A DNA stretch of 9,407 bases, from the NCBI GenBank assembly GCA_028293225.1, contig JAQGPE010000297.1, positions 1 through 9,407 on the forward strand, written 5' to 3'. The DNA comes from Akkermansiaceae bacterium (GTDB taxonomy: Bacteria; Verrucomicrobiota; Verrucomicrobiia; Verrucomicrobiales; Akkermansiaceae). This document shows, in pieces, positions 1-6,850 of this stretch; position 1 is the stretch's first letter; each line of letters starts with the position of its first letter. Position numbers and translations under genes: made by a program. The notes under the pieces are model-generated. The model saw only the letters and a program-made list of their open reading frames with translations, was not told the origin of the DNA and made no database searches.

Positions 1-199
1 CCTGGAGACGGATGGTGGCCGGATTTCCCTCCCTTTCGACATAGAGGGTCAGACCCGCGTCGTAGGGAAAGTAGTTCCGCGACAGGTAGCGCCAGCGGTC
101 TCCGGCCGGGTGCGTCGCGCCGTCGAAATCCTCGAACGCGGCAATCACCTCGTAGAGCGCGCCCTCCTCCAGTTCGAAGGCCGAGAAGCCGGAAGTCAT
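1..199 (-). CDS. DUF3601 domain protein, N-terminal part (cut by window edge)
   Basis: The leftward reading frame is open from an ATG at 199 to the window edge and gives 66 residues. It begins MTSGFSAFELEEGALYEV and continues with FDGATHPAGDRWRYL (residues 25-39), NYFPYDAGLTLYVE (42-55) and ATIRLQ (61-66). This order (a 'Y-x-V-I' strand, an 'F.D.HPAG..W.YL' turn, an 'N.FPYD.GLTL' strand and an 'IRLQ' strand) is what I recall of DUF3601, a small bacterial domain with no known function. It looks cytoplasmic: there is no signal peptide or membrane segment. The start is supported by the purine-rich AGGG a few bases upstream. The gene is divergent from the esterase at 319, so the 119 bp between them should hold both promoters. 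Family assignment is from memory of the motif pattern, and the function is unknown. Confidence 0.7.
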   Translation of the reverse strand, partial: MTSGFSAFELEEGALYEVIAAFEDFDGATHPAGDRWRYLSRNYFPYDAGLTLYVEREGNPATIRLQ

Positions 200-318
200 G
201 GCCTACCCTGGGCTGAGCCGCTCCCAGATGGCGATCCGATTTACGCGAAAGCGCCACTGATGACGCGCTGCGGAGAGATCGTTGAAAGACCGCCCCGTGG
301 CTGCTCCGTTCCCGGGAA

Positions 319-1230
319 ATGACCTTTCGCACCACCCTGCTGGTTCTCACCGCCCTTTCCGGCCTCACCGCCCTTTCCGGCCTCGCCCCCGCCGAGGACG
401 TCGCCCCCGTCCTGTCCCTGCCGGAAATGCCCGAGCCGACGCTCGGTCCGGACTCGATAGTCAAGGACGGCGTGCCGCAGGGCAAGGTGGAGGATTTCGT
501 GTGGAAAGACTCAAAGGCCTTTCCCGGCACCATCCGCCAGTACTGGGTCTACACGCCCGCCAACTACGATGCCTCCAAACCCTGCGCCGTGATGGTCTTC
601 CAGGACGGGCACAACTACGTGAACAAGAACGGCGAGTTCCGCGTGCCGGTGGTTTTCGACAACCTGATCGCCGCGAAGGAAATCCCGCCCATCGTCGGCA
701 TCTTCATCAACCCCGGCGCGCATGCCACCGAGCTGACCGCCAAGCCCTGGGAAAGCGACAACCGCAGCTTCGAGTACGACACGCTTTCCGACGCCTACGC
801 GAAGCTGCTGCTGGACGAGATCCTGCCGGAAGTGGCGAAGACCCACAACCTGACCACCGACCCCGAACAGCGCGCCATCTGCGGGATGAGCTCCGGCGGC
901 ATCTGCTCATGGACGGTCGCCTGGCAGCGGCCGGACGCCTTCCGCAAGGTGGTCTCGCAGATCGGCTCCTTCACGAACATCCGTGGCGGCGACGTCTACC
1001 CGGGCATGATCCGCAAGACGCCGAAAAAGCCGATCCGCGCTTTTTTCCAGGACGGCGTCAGCGACCTCGACAACCAGCACGGCTCCTGGCCGCTGGGCAG
1101 CATGCAGATGCAGGCCGCGCTGAAATTCGCCGGCTATGACTACCGCTTTGTCTGGGGCCACGGCGGCCACAGCGGCAAGCAGGGCGGCGCCATTTTCCCG
1201 GAGACCCTGCGCTGGCTGTGGCGGCCCTGA
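319..1230 (+). CDS. secreted putative esterase, alpha/beta-hydrolase of the esterase D / enterochelin-esterase type
   Basis: A 303-residue protein with a signal peptide: MTFRTT, a hydrophobic core at residues 7-23, and a likely cleavage after A25 (APA|ED). Export to the periplasm or beyond is therefore expected. The mature part is a PF00756-like alpha/beta-hydrolase. RQYWVYTPANYD (73-84) and VMVFQDG (91-97) form the first core strands. The nucleophile elbow is GMSSG (189-193), with Ser191 the likely nucleophile. DGVSDLDN (245-252) offers Asp249 or Asp251 as the acid, and HGGHSGKQGG (281-290) offers His284 as the base. The ending FPETLRWLWRP is typical of planctomycete and verrucomicrobial members, often annotated as esterase or Fes-like. 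Substrate is unknown; acyl esters of polysaccharides or siderophores are possibilities only. Another long frame overlaps at 282-1139, but this one carries the family motifs. No clear ribosome binding site precedes the ATG. An 18-bp tandem duplication lies in the signal-peptide code. Confidence 0.9.
   Translation: MTFRTTLLVLTALSGLTALSGLAPAEDVAPVLSLPEMPEPTLGPDSIVKDGVPQGKVEDFVWKDSKAFPGTIRQYWVYTPANYDASKPCAVMVFQDGHNYVNKNGEFRVPVVFDNLIAAKEIPPIVGIFINPGAHATELTAKPWESDNRSFEYDTLSDAYAKLLLDEILPEVAKTHNLTTDPEQRAICGMSSGGICSWTVAWQRPDAFRKVVSQIGSFTNIRGGDVYPGMIRKTPKKPIRAFFQDGVSDLDNQHGSWPLGSMQMQAALKFAGYDYRFVWGHGGHSGKQGGAIFPETLRWLWRP
346..381 (+). repeat. perfect 18-bp tandem duplication inside the esterase signal peptide
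   Basis: The 18-base unit CTCACCGCCCTTTCCGGC occurs twice back to back (346-363 and 364-381) with no mismatch, and a further CTC begins a third copy. It is a whole number of codons and encodes LTALSG twice (residues 10-21), which lengthens the hydrophobic core of the signal peptide by six residues without breaking the frame. Perfect identity suggests a recent slippage event. Confidence 0.9.
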
Positions 1231-1274
1231 TTTCAAACGGGACGGGCGGGCGGAGCGGCCGGGCAGCGCGATCC

Positions 1275-1303
1275 TTGTTAGGATAAACCGCTTGGCCTAC
1301 AAC
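1275..1303 (+). promoter_or_regulatory. possible sigma-70-type promoter for the hydroxy-acid oxidase gene
   Basis: TTGTTA (1275-1280) and TACAAC (1298-1303) each match the -35 and -10 consensus at four of six bases and are separated by exactly 17 bp. They lie in an AT-richer patch of the 98-bp gap after the esterase. A start site about 7 bp downstream of the -10 would leave a leader of roughly 20 bases before the ATG at 1329, which has no Shine-Dalgarno sequence. This is a by-eye match only, and promoter consensus in this lineage is not well known to me. Confidence 0.3.
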
Positions 1304-1328
1304 TTGGCAAAAGGCATATCCACCCGCC

Positions 1329-2423
1329 ATGTCCCCTCTCCGCCCCGCCCTCCAGGAAATCCCCGCTGACGTCGTCGCTCTATGCGACTACGAACGCCTG
1401 GCCCCGGAGTTCATCGCTCCCCAGGCGTGGGCTTACCTCGCTGGCGGCTCCGCGGACGAACACGCGCTGCGGGAAAATCTCGCCGCCTTCACCCGCTGGC
1501 AGATCGAGCCGCGCCTGCTGGCCGAGCTGCGCGGCGCCCATACCCGCCTGACCCTGGCAGGGACGGAACTGGCCCACCCCATCCTGGTCGCACCGACCGC
1601 CGGGCACCTGATGATCCACCCGGACGGCGAGAAAGCCGTCGCCCTGGGAGCCGCCGCCATGCAGACGCCGCTGGTGCTGAGCTGCCACGCCGGCACCGCG
1701 ATCGAGGACCTCCCCCGCCACCCCGGCGCGCCCCTGTGGTTTCAACTCTATCTCCGCGCCGACGCCCGGAGTTTCCTGGAAACGCTGGTCCGCCGCGTGG
1801 AAGCTGCCGGAGCGACCGCGCTGGTCGTGACGGTCGATGCCCCGGTGAAAGGCATCCGCAACCGTGAGCAGCGCGCCGGCTTCAAGGCTCCCGCCTCCGT
1901 GGTCGCGGTGCACATGGCCGGCGCACCGCCTTTCCCGGAGACCCAGTCCGCCTTCGATCCGCGTTTCATCGCCACCTTTCCGACGTGGGATGACATCCGC
2001 TGGCTGAGGTCGATCACCCGTCTGCCGGTCTGGCTGAAGGGCGTGCTTTCCCCGCTCGATGCCGTGCTGGCCCGGGAGGCGGGCTGCGACGGGATCATCG
2101 TCTCCAATCATGGCGGCCGGACCCTGGACGCCGCCCCGTCCGCCCTGGAGGCGCTGCCCCGGATCATGGACTCCATCGACGGGCTGCTGCCGGTCATCGT
2201 CGACGGAGGCATCCGCCGCGGCACCGACGTTTTCACCGCCCTGGCCCTTGGTGCGGACGCCGTGATGATCGGCCGCCCGGTGCTCCACGGCCTGGCCGTC
2301 GCGGGCGCTCCCGGCGTCGCCCACGTGCTGAAGATCCTGCGCAGCGAGCTGGAGGTGGCCATGGTCCTCGCCGGCTGCCCGACTCTCGCGGACATCGGCA
2401 CGACCCTGCTCAAGCAACGCTGA
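1329..2423 (+). CDS. FMN-dependent alpha-hydroxy-acid oxidase/dehydrogenase (glycolate/lactate oxidase family)
   Basis: A 364-residue single-domain TIM-barrel flavoprotein, close to the 369 residues of spinach glycolate oxidase. Such enzymes oxidise an L-2-hydroxy acid to the 2-oxo acid on FMN, in the cytoplasm or at the inner membrane. Aligned by eye to glycolate oxidase, the key residues are present: Tyr36 (AYLAGG; Tyr24), Tyr141 (FQLYL; Tyr129), Asp170 (VVTVDAP; Asp157), Arg177 (Arg164), Lys237 (WLKGVLS; Lys230), catalytic His261 and Arg264 in SNHGGRTLD (His254, Arg257). The FMN phosphate site is VDGGIRRGTDVF (291-302) with GADAVMIGRP (308-317). The side chain at the substrate-specificity position Trp108 is replaced by His120 (LSCHAGTAIED), so the substrate cannot be named. 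There is no membrane-binding insert as in flavocytochrome b2 or membrane mandelate dehydrogenase. The next gene starts 42 bp downstream, so cotranscription is likely. A glycolate, lactate or other hydroxy-acid substrate remains open. Confidence 0.93.
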   Translation: MSPLRPALQEIPADVVALCDYERLAPEFIAPQAWAYLAGGSADEHALRENLAAFTRWQIEPRLLAELRGAHTRLTLAGTELAHPILVAPTAGHLMIHPDGEKAVALGAAAMQTPLVLSCHAGTAIEDLPRHPGAPLWFQLYLRADARSFLETLVRRVEAAGATALVVTVDAPVKGIRNREQRAGFKAPASVVAVHMAGAPPFPETQSAFDPRFIATFPTWDDIRWLRSITRLPVWLKGVLSPLDAVLAREAGCDGIIVSNHGGRTLDAAPSALEALPRIMDSIDGLLPVIVDGGIRRGTDVFTALALGADAVMIGRPVLHGLAVAGAPGVAHVLKILRSELEVAMVLAGCPTLADIGTTLLKQR

Positions 2424-2465
2424 GGCAGTCACTTCCTTCTCGCGCGGTGGGGCAATTTCTGCGAA

Positions 2466-4289
2466 ATGCTTGCGCGCTTGGACGATGTCTCCCTATCGCT
2501 GCCCGAACACCTGGCCCAGCCGCTGGAAGGCGAGCCGCTGACCCATTATCAGGTCCTGGAGCAACTGCGGACCCTCGAACAGGGAGCCAGCCTCCGGCCC
2601 GGAGACGATACTGCGGAGCAGGCGATCGAACGACTCGACACAGCGCGGGCACTCCACCGGGGAAGGAAGCTTCGCCATGCCGGCCTCATGTTTCTGGCGC
2701 TGCTGCTGGTGACACTTGCCGCGGTGTTGGAGCTTTGGCTGGCCCTGCCCCTGGCCACGAAACTCCCCCATCTTCCGGATTTCGTCCGCAGCGCTGCCGT
2801 CGCCCGCGTCCACGACCTCGCCGGGCCTGACGCCTATTTCGACCCGGCCTGGGAATCCGCGGACGACTGGGTGAACGGCACAGAGAAGGCATGGCTCGAG
2901 CATCCGTCCGATCCGGAATACTACTACTTCCGTAGCCACATTCACGCCTTCCTTCATCGGGAACTCCCACCGGACTACGATGAAGTCACCCGGCGGCTGG
3001 ATCCGGACAATGCCGGCTGGGACCTGCTGCGTGCCGATACGCTGGCATGGCAGGCGATCGACCGCCGGACCGGGAAAACGCCCGACCCCGCTCTGGTCGC
3101 TCAGTCCATGGCGACCCTGCAGGCCGCCTCGCTCAAGCCGCGCCTGACCGACTATCACCAGGAGTTGGCCCGGATCTACGAGAGCTCCTACCACCCGAAG
3201 TCGATCTATGAGCGCGATCTGCCGCTGTTCCATCCCGGCGACAGCAACAGCTTCCTGCTTTACCCATACAGCCGCCTCTCGGTCCCTTTCCAGAGAGATC
3301 TCCATCGCTCCAAAGGTGACCTCTCCGGCAACGCCGCCTTTTTTCACCTCGCGCAAAAACTCCTCTATCGATCTGCCCTGGCCGGAAGCTATCCTTCTGA
3401 ACCTGTCGTCAAATACATGGCCGACGAGGCAGACGCCAGAGGACTCCCGTACGACGCAACCCGGCTGCGCCACTTCCGCGACATGTGCGAGGCCGCTCAA
3501 TACGGCTCCGATCCGCTGCTGGACTCCGCGTGGCATCCCGCCAGCACCGCCATGATTGCCCGGCTGTCTTTCCTCGGCCTCGCCGCGCTCTTAGTGGTCA
3601 TCGCGGCCCTACTGCGCCTGCGGTTCCGTCCCGGCCGGGGCAGCGTCAACCGCGCCGCCCTCTGCCTGGAGCCCCTGCTGACCGGCCATCGACCCATTTC
3701 CCTGCGAACCTTCATTTCGCTCGTCGCCATTCCGTTAGTCATTGGTCCGGCCTTCTATTTCGTGGGGAATGTGGACGGCTTGATCGCGGTCGCACCCTTC
3801 ATCGTGATCCTGGATTTCATCATCCTCCTTCAGGGCATGAGGACGCAGATCTTCCGGCGGCTCGGCTGCCTGGGTCTTCGTTCTTCACGCCTGCGGGACC
3901 AGACCTGGAACTTCGCCATCATCTTTCTCCTGGTTGCCGCCACGCTGTTCGTGATGGGCGGCTGCCAATGGGAGGAGTCGAATCCAAATCTCTTTCCCGT
4001 CGCACTCCTCACCTGCACCGTGACGCTCTGGATCTCCGCCAGCGCCATCCTGGGCTACTCCACCTTTCGTAGTTCCCTGCGCCACAACCTGCTCGCTCGC
4101 CGGATGATCACCGTCATCCCCTTCGCGGTCATTCCGCTTGCCCTGCTGGCCGGCCTGCTCGTTCCCGTCGAGCGCATCCTGGTCGGCCACGCCTGGCAGC
4201 ACCTCCATGCCGAACGGAGAGACTGGGAAAGCAACCTCCTTGCGAAGAACCGCGAGGCCCTCCACTGGATGCTCCGCGAGCTGGACTAG
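2466..4289 (+). CDS. unrecognised integral membrane protein with about seven TM segments and a large extracytoplasmic domain
   Basis: 607 residues of no family I recognise. Residues 1-70 are hydrophilic and probably cytoplasmic. Hydrophobic stretches are at about 72-96, 363-384, 413-434, 437-456, 481-499, 509-530 and 547-567. Between the first two lies a soluble region of about 265 residues rich in Tyr, Trp and His (EYYYFRSHIHAFLHRELPPDY at 151-171, which I quote only in part as YYYFRSHIHAFLH; LLRADTLAWQAIDR at 187-200) that looks helical and could be TPR-like, though no clear repeat is visible. Arg/Lys-rich loops (384-409, 464-477, 535-546) fall on the inside in a topology with the N-terminus in, which supports the prediction. 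The ATG at 2466 is the first usable start after the preceding stop. No catalytic motif, heme site or transporter signature was seen. The hairpin terminator at 4302 ends its transcript. Function unknown. Confidence 0.85.
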   Translation: MLARLDDVSLSLPEHLAQPLEGEPLTHYQVLEQLRTLEQGASLRPGDDTAEQAIERLDTARALHRGRKLRHAGLMFLALLLVTLAAVLELWLALPLATKLPHLPDFVRSAAVARVHDLAGPDAYFDPAWESADDWVNGTEKAWLEHPSDPEYYYFRSHIHAFLHRELPPDYDEVTRRLDPDNAGWDLLRADTLAWQAIDRRTGKTPDPALVAQSMATLQAASLKPRLTDYHQELARIYESSYHPKSIYERDLPLFHPGDSNSFLLYPYSRLSVPFQRDLHRSKGDLSGNAAFFHLAQKLLYRSALAGSYPSEPVVKYMADEADARGLPYDATRLRHFRDMCEAAQYGSDPLLDSAWHPASTAMIARLSFLGLAALLVVIAALLRLRFRPGRGSVNRAALCLEPLLTGHRPISLRTFISLVAIPLVIGPAFYFVGNVDGLIAVAPFIVILDFIILLQGMRTQIFRRLGCLGLRSSRLRDQTWNFAIIFLLVAATLFVMGGCQWEESNPNLFPVALLTCTVTLWISASAILGYSTFRSSLRHNLLARRMITVIPFAVIPLALLAGLLVPVERILVGHAWQHLHAERRDWESNLLAKNREALHWMLRELD

Positions 4290-4301
4290 CAGGCGGCAGC
4301 C

Positions 4302-4353
4302 ATGCCCCCCCGCCGGAGGAAGCGCTCCGGCAGGGGGCATGCTCTTTCTTATT
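4302..4353 (+). terminator. strong intrinsic terminator after the 607-residue membrane protein gene
   Basis: The left arm, ATGCCCCCCC plus GCCGGA (4302-4317), pairs with TCCGGC plus A plus GGGGGCAT (4326-4340). That gives a 14-bp GC-rich stem with one small internal loop (CC against A) and an 8-base apical loop. A T-rich tract (TCTTTCTTATT, 4343-4353) follows at once, the classic Rho-independent arrangement. It begins 13 bases after the rightward stop codon and ends just before the stop codon of the convergent gene. On the opposite strand there is no U-rich tail, so it should mainly stop rightward transcripts. Confidence 0.8.
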
Positions 4354-4355
4354 CC

Positions 4356-5657
4356 TCAAGTAAGCAGCACCCGGTTCCTCGCGGCCCACTGGCTCACGAC
4401 CGCATGCTTCTCGCCATAGATGCAGCGGTTCCAGCGCTTCTCGATCTGGCGGATCCGGCGGTCCTCGGAGTCGACCTCGATCGTGATTCGCGGCTCCGCC
4501 TTGCCCGAGGCCGGATCGAGCTCCCGGATGCTGAAGATCGCGGCCTTTCCCGACCAGCATTTCCCCCAGTAGCGGGACACGCAGTTGCCCATCCGATCGC
4601 CCTCCTTCATCAATTGCAGATGGGTGGTCAGTTGATCCACCTGCCAGTTGCGGCCTTCCAGCGAAAGCACCTCGCTACCGGCGCTGCCGGGCAGTAGCGG
4701 CCAGGAGCGCCGCGCAAAGATCGACAGCGCGTGCCTGACGCCCGGTCTCCAGATGGCCGGAGCCAGGAACGCCGCCCCCTCCTGCCGGGAGATCTGCAGC
4801 AGCCGGTTCCACAACCCGCGCGCGCGGCGGATCAGTTCCGGCAGGGGCGCTTTCATCAGACGATCCGTACTGGTCACGCCCTCCGTCGCCAGCTCGTGGA
4901 GGATCATGTCCGCCAGAGCCCCGAAGGCTTCCGGGGCAAACCACGGAGAGCCTGCGATCTTCTCCAGCAAAGCGGTCCACACGCCGTTTGCGCTGAAGTC
5001 GGATGCCATGCGGCTCGCCATGACCTGCCGGATCATGGCCTCGCCAAAGCCCAGCGCCGTGAGCTGTCCCCAGCGCAGTGCCTGGCGGACGTTCAGGCCA
5101 TCCGGAGCCTGCATGGCATGATGCAGCGCCCGCGCACTGAGACAGCACGGGAGACCCGGCAGGTCCTTCAGGCTCCGACCGGCGGCGATGTGGCAGTACC
5201 AGTCGCGCTCCACATGCTCAAACGGGCCGGGGACCAGCCAGGCACCGGCCAGAAAGCGGGGCAGTGGATAGCCCGCCGAGAACAGGTGCTCCAGCAGAGA
5301 CCGCCACTGGCCGTCCGCCGCCTGTTCCGGATCGGGCTGCCAGTCCTCCGGTTGCCGCAGCCAGCAGCCGGCATACGCCGCGATCCGCAGGACCATGGGA
5401 ATCAGCGGAAACGACGAGGGATGGGTGGCGAGCAGCAGCCGGGAACGCCTGGTGATCACTGCCAGCAGCCTGCGGCAGTCCGGACGGGTGGCCTGCACCA
5501 CCTCACGGCGGGAACGGAAGGCCACTCCCAGTTTCCGGCAATGCTGGCGGAGGTTGTTGTTACGAATGCGTGATGCGACCCAGGGCCGTCCGTCGATGAT
5601 ATCCATGACGGCACGACCGGGCTCGCGCGACCCACGCGGGTCGAGAGACGAGTACAT
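4356..5657 (-). CDS. PcfJ-like domain protein
   Basis: 433 residues. The C-terminal part carries the PcfJ-like pattern (PF14284): HLQLMKEGDRMGNCVSRYW (346-364), GKAAIFSIREL (370-380), RITIEV (390-395) and IRQIEKRWN (402-410), with a final helix VVSQWAARN (420-428). The near-invariant features, an 'EG..M.NCV..Y' motif followed by a 'SI' strand, a 'T.E' strand and an 'I.Q..... N' strand, are all present. The N-terminal 340 residues are mostly helical and Arg/Trp-rich and match nothing I know; no signal peptide or TM segment is seen. PcfJ was named from the enterococcal conjugative plasmid pCF10, and the domain is of unknown biochemical role. Here no conjugation or replication gene is adjacent. 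The reading frame extends to an ATG at 5720, but I choose the ATG at 5657 because AGGAAGA sits just upstream and residues before it are poorly protein-like. It converges with the membrane-protein gene. Confidence 0.8.
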   Translation of the reverse strand: MYSSLDPRGSREPGRAVMDIIDGRPWVASRIRNNNLRQHCRKLGVAFRSRREVVQATRPDCRRLLAVITRRSRLLLATHPSSFPLIPMVLRIAAYAGCWLRQPEDWQPDPEQAADGQWRSLLEHLFSAGYPLPRFLAGAWLVPGPFEHVERDWYCHIAAGRSLKDLPGLPCCLSARALHHAMQAPDGLNVRQALRWGQLTALGFGEAMIRQVMASRMASDFSANGVWTALLEKIAGSPWFAPEAFGALADMILHELATEGVTSTDRLMKAPLPELIRRARGLWNRLLQISRQEGAAFLAPAIWRPGVRHALSIFARRSWPLLPGSAGSEVLSLEGRNWQVDQLTTHLQLMKEGDRMGNCVSRYWGKCWSGKAAIFSIRELDPASGKAEPRITIEVDSEDRRIRQIEKRWNRCIYGEKHAVVSQWAARNRVLLT

Positions 5658-5890
5658 GATTCTTCCTGATTGAAAATAAGCAGTGACCGCACCGGGACAA
5701 CGCCCGGCCAAAGCCATCAAGAGCGCTCCTCAAACGGGAACGCACAAAGCCGGGAACCGCGAAAAGCGGCCCGCCGGGGAATCAGGAATGCCAGTGAACC
5801 AGAAGCATGACGGGCCGAGAGCTAACAGCGCGGCGGATGAAAGACAATCTGAATTTGATCACGGTCGATCATCTACTATCCGGACCGTAG
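5658..5890. other. 233-bp intergenic region between the 116-residue membrane protein gene and the PcfJ-like gene
   Basis: No convincing gene is seen here on either strand. It holds three short inverted repeats. CCGGG/CCCGG (5692-5696/5703-5707) has a 6-base loop and lies about 35 bases before the PcfJ-like start. CCGC/GCGG lies around 5757-5769. ACGGTC/GACCGT (5861-5866/5883-5888), with a 16-base loop, sits just downstream of the minus-strand stop at 5891 and is followed by no U-rich run, so it is at best a weak terminator. The 5' control region of the PcfJ-like gene should be inside this stretch. Confidence 0.5.
5661..5667 (-). promoter_or_regulatory. ribosome binding site that sets the start of the PcfJ-like gene
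   Basis: On the minus strand AGGAAGA precedes the ATG at 5657, with six bases between the AGGA core and the start codon. This is one of the better Shine-Dalgarno sequences in the window and favours this start over the in-frame ATG at 5720, which lacks one. A weak TTGTCC-16 bp-TATTTT pair just upstream could be a promoter, but it would leave almost no leader. Confidence 0.6.
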
Positions 5891-6241
5891 CTACCACTCG
5901 TCACGAGGTTCACCGGCATGCACGAACGGAGCCTCCGCCAGCCATGGCAGCCAGAAGGCGATCCCCACGATGAGTGCGCGCAGCACCGCATCGCCCGGAT
6001 TTCCCGCGAAGGGCGAAACCGCGGCGGCGGATCCGAGCAACATCGCCGAGAAGCCGAACCCGGTGTAACACATCGCGAGCGGGAAAAACAGCGGCGCGAA
6101 CAAAGCCTCCGGAATGCACTTGCCGCCGTAGAAGAACCAGGCCTCCCAGCCCCCGTTCACAGGCAGATGCTGAGCGCCGAAAACCATCACCGCGACCAGC
6201 GCGAAAATGAACCCGAGAAAGGCATCCCTGAAATTTTTCAT
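5891..6241 (-). CDS. small polytopic membrane protein of unknown function
   Basis: 116 residues, starting MKNFRDAFLGFIFALVAVMV. Hydrophobic segments at about 5-24, 44-61, 62-79 and 84-103 suggest three or four membrane spans. A polar, aromatic loop lies between the first two (QHLPVNGGWEAWFFYGGK, 24-41) and the tail is acidic and short (AGEPRDEW). The frame stays open upstream to 6607, but those residues overlap the divergent gene and do not look like protein; the ATG at 6241 follows a GGGG five bases upstream and begins a clean membrane helix, so I start there. It resembles small hypothetical membrane proteins of verrucomicrobia in general character, but I recognise no named family. It is divergent from another small membrane protein gene at 6414. 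Confidence 0.7.
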   Translation of the reverse strand: MKNFRDAFLGFIFALVAVMVFGAQHLPVNGGWEAWFFYGGKCIPEALFAPLFFPLAMCYTGFGFSAMLLGSAAAVSPFAGNPGDAVLRALIVGIAFWLPWLAEAPFVHAGEPRDEW

Positions 6242-6256
6242 GGCTACCCCAACATA

Positions 6257-6269
6257 GGGAAGGTTTCCC
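6257..6269. repeat. short palindrome GGGAA-GGT-TTCCC upstream of the 116-residue membrane protein gene
   Basis: A 5-bp inverted repeat with a 3-bp centre lies 15 bases before the minus-strand start codon, in the 172-bp divergent intergenic region (6242-6413). It could be an operator or a leader hairpin. It may equally be chance, since nothing else in the region supports regulation. Confidence 0.25.
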
Positions 6270-6413
6270 AGCGGGACAAGATCCGGCGGCGGCGGGGTTT
6301 GTAACGGCGGCCCGCGTTTCAAGCATTTTCCAAGCTGCCAAAGCCGCCTTCCGGAACTACCGGATGCAGCACTTTGACCTGTTCCGCCCCATGTTTTGGA
6401 GCCAGAAGAAACC

Positions 6414-6794
6414 ATGTCGAAACGGGTTGTCTTCACCTGCCTGGCGCTTCTCTTCATCGGGCTCGCCGCCACGGCCGAGAGCCTTTCCGGCCTGTCGCGG
6501 AATACGGTGAACTTCAACCTCGGCATGCTCTTCATTCCCATTTCCATCATCCTGCTGATGGGTTGGAAGAGCGCGCGCACGGCCGCCGGGGTGGTTTTCG
6601 CCATCACCTATGTCGCTCAAGCCCTGGGGATCTACACCTTGCTGGCCTTCCGGCATGCGATGCCCGCGACGCTGGCAGGCATGCAGGTCAGTGCGGATTT
6701 CCTGGCAATCTACATGGTGATGTATCTGGCGTTCCTGGTCTACCTGAACTGGATGCTCTACACGGACGTGTTCGACGAGCACCTGGAGCGCTGA
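6414..6794 (+). CDS. small four-TM membrane protein of unknown function
   Basis: 126 residues starting MSKRVVFTCLALLF. Four hydrophobic segments at about 4-22, 34-51, 55-79 and 95-117 predict four membrane spans with both ends inside, since Lys/Arg lie at the N-terminus and the acidic end DEHLER follows the last span. The second loop is short and carries WKSART (51-56). I recognise no family; a small hypothetical or DoxX-like size class fits, but no DoxX motif was seen. An in-frame ATG exists at 6396; I prefer 6414 because a GGAG lies 12 bases upstream and the extra MEPEET residues are not needed for the first helix. xseA starts 56 bp downstream, so the two may share a transcript, but no functional link is apparent. 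Confidence 0.75.
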   Translation: MSKRVVFTCLALLFIGLAATAESLSGLSRNTVNFNLGMLFIPISIILLMGWKSARTAAGVVFAITYVAQALGIYTLLAFRHAMPATLAGMQVSADFLAIYMVMYLAFLVYLNWMLYTDVFDEHLER

Positions 6795-6850
6795 CGGTTT
6801 CGCGGTGATCCGCATTTGCCACCGCCGCCGCCGCATTGCAGGTTCACGGC

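Noticed and set aside
282..1139. A 285-residue rightward frame overlapping the esterase
   Set aside because: It is Arg/Pro/Ala-rich low-complexity translation, a shadow of high-GC coding sequence. The overlapping frame at 319 carries the signal peptide and catalytic motifs.
1380..2432. A 350-residue leftward frame antisense to the oxidase
   Set aside because: Its Gly/Gln/Asp-rich composition lacks any motif, and the oxidase on the other strand is certain. Long antisense frames are common in GC-rich genes.
5861..5888. ACGGTC/GACCGT hairpin after the 116-residue gene as a terminator
   Set aside because: The stem is only 6 bp with a 16-base loop and no U-rich tail on the minus strand. It is noted in the intergenic entry but not called a terminator.
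5683..5973. A 96-residue rightward frame over the intergenic region
   Set aside because: It has hydrophilic, Arg/Pro-rich low-complexity content, overlaps the end of the minus-strand membrane gene, and has no ribosome binding site.
6822..6833. (CCG)4 run just before xseA
   Set aside because: Four units is within chance for sequence this GC-rich, and no function is suggested.
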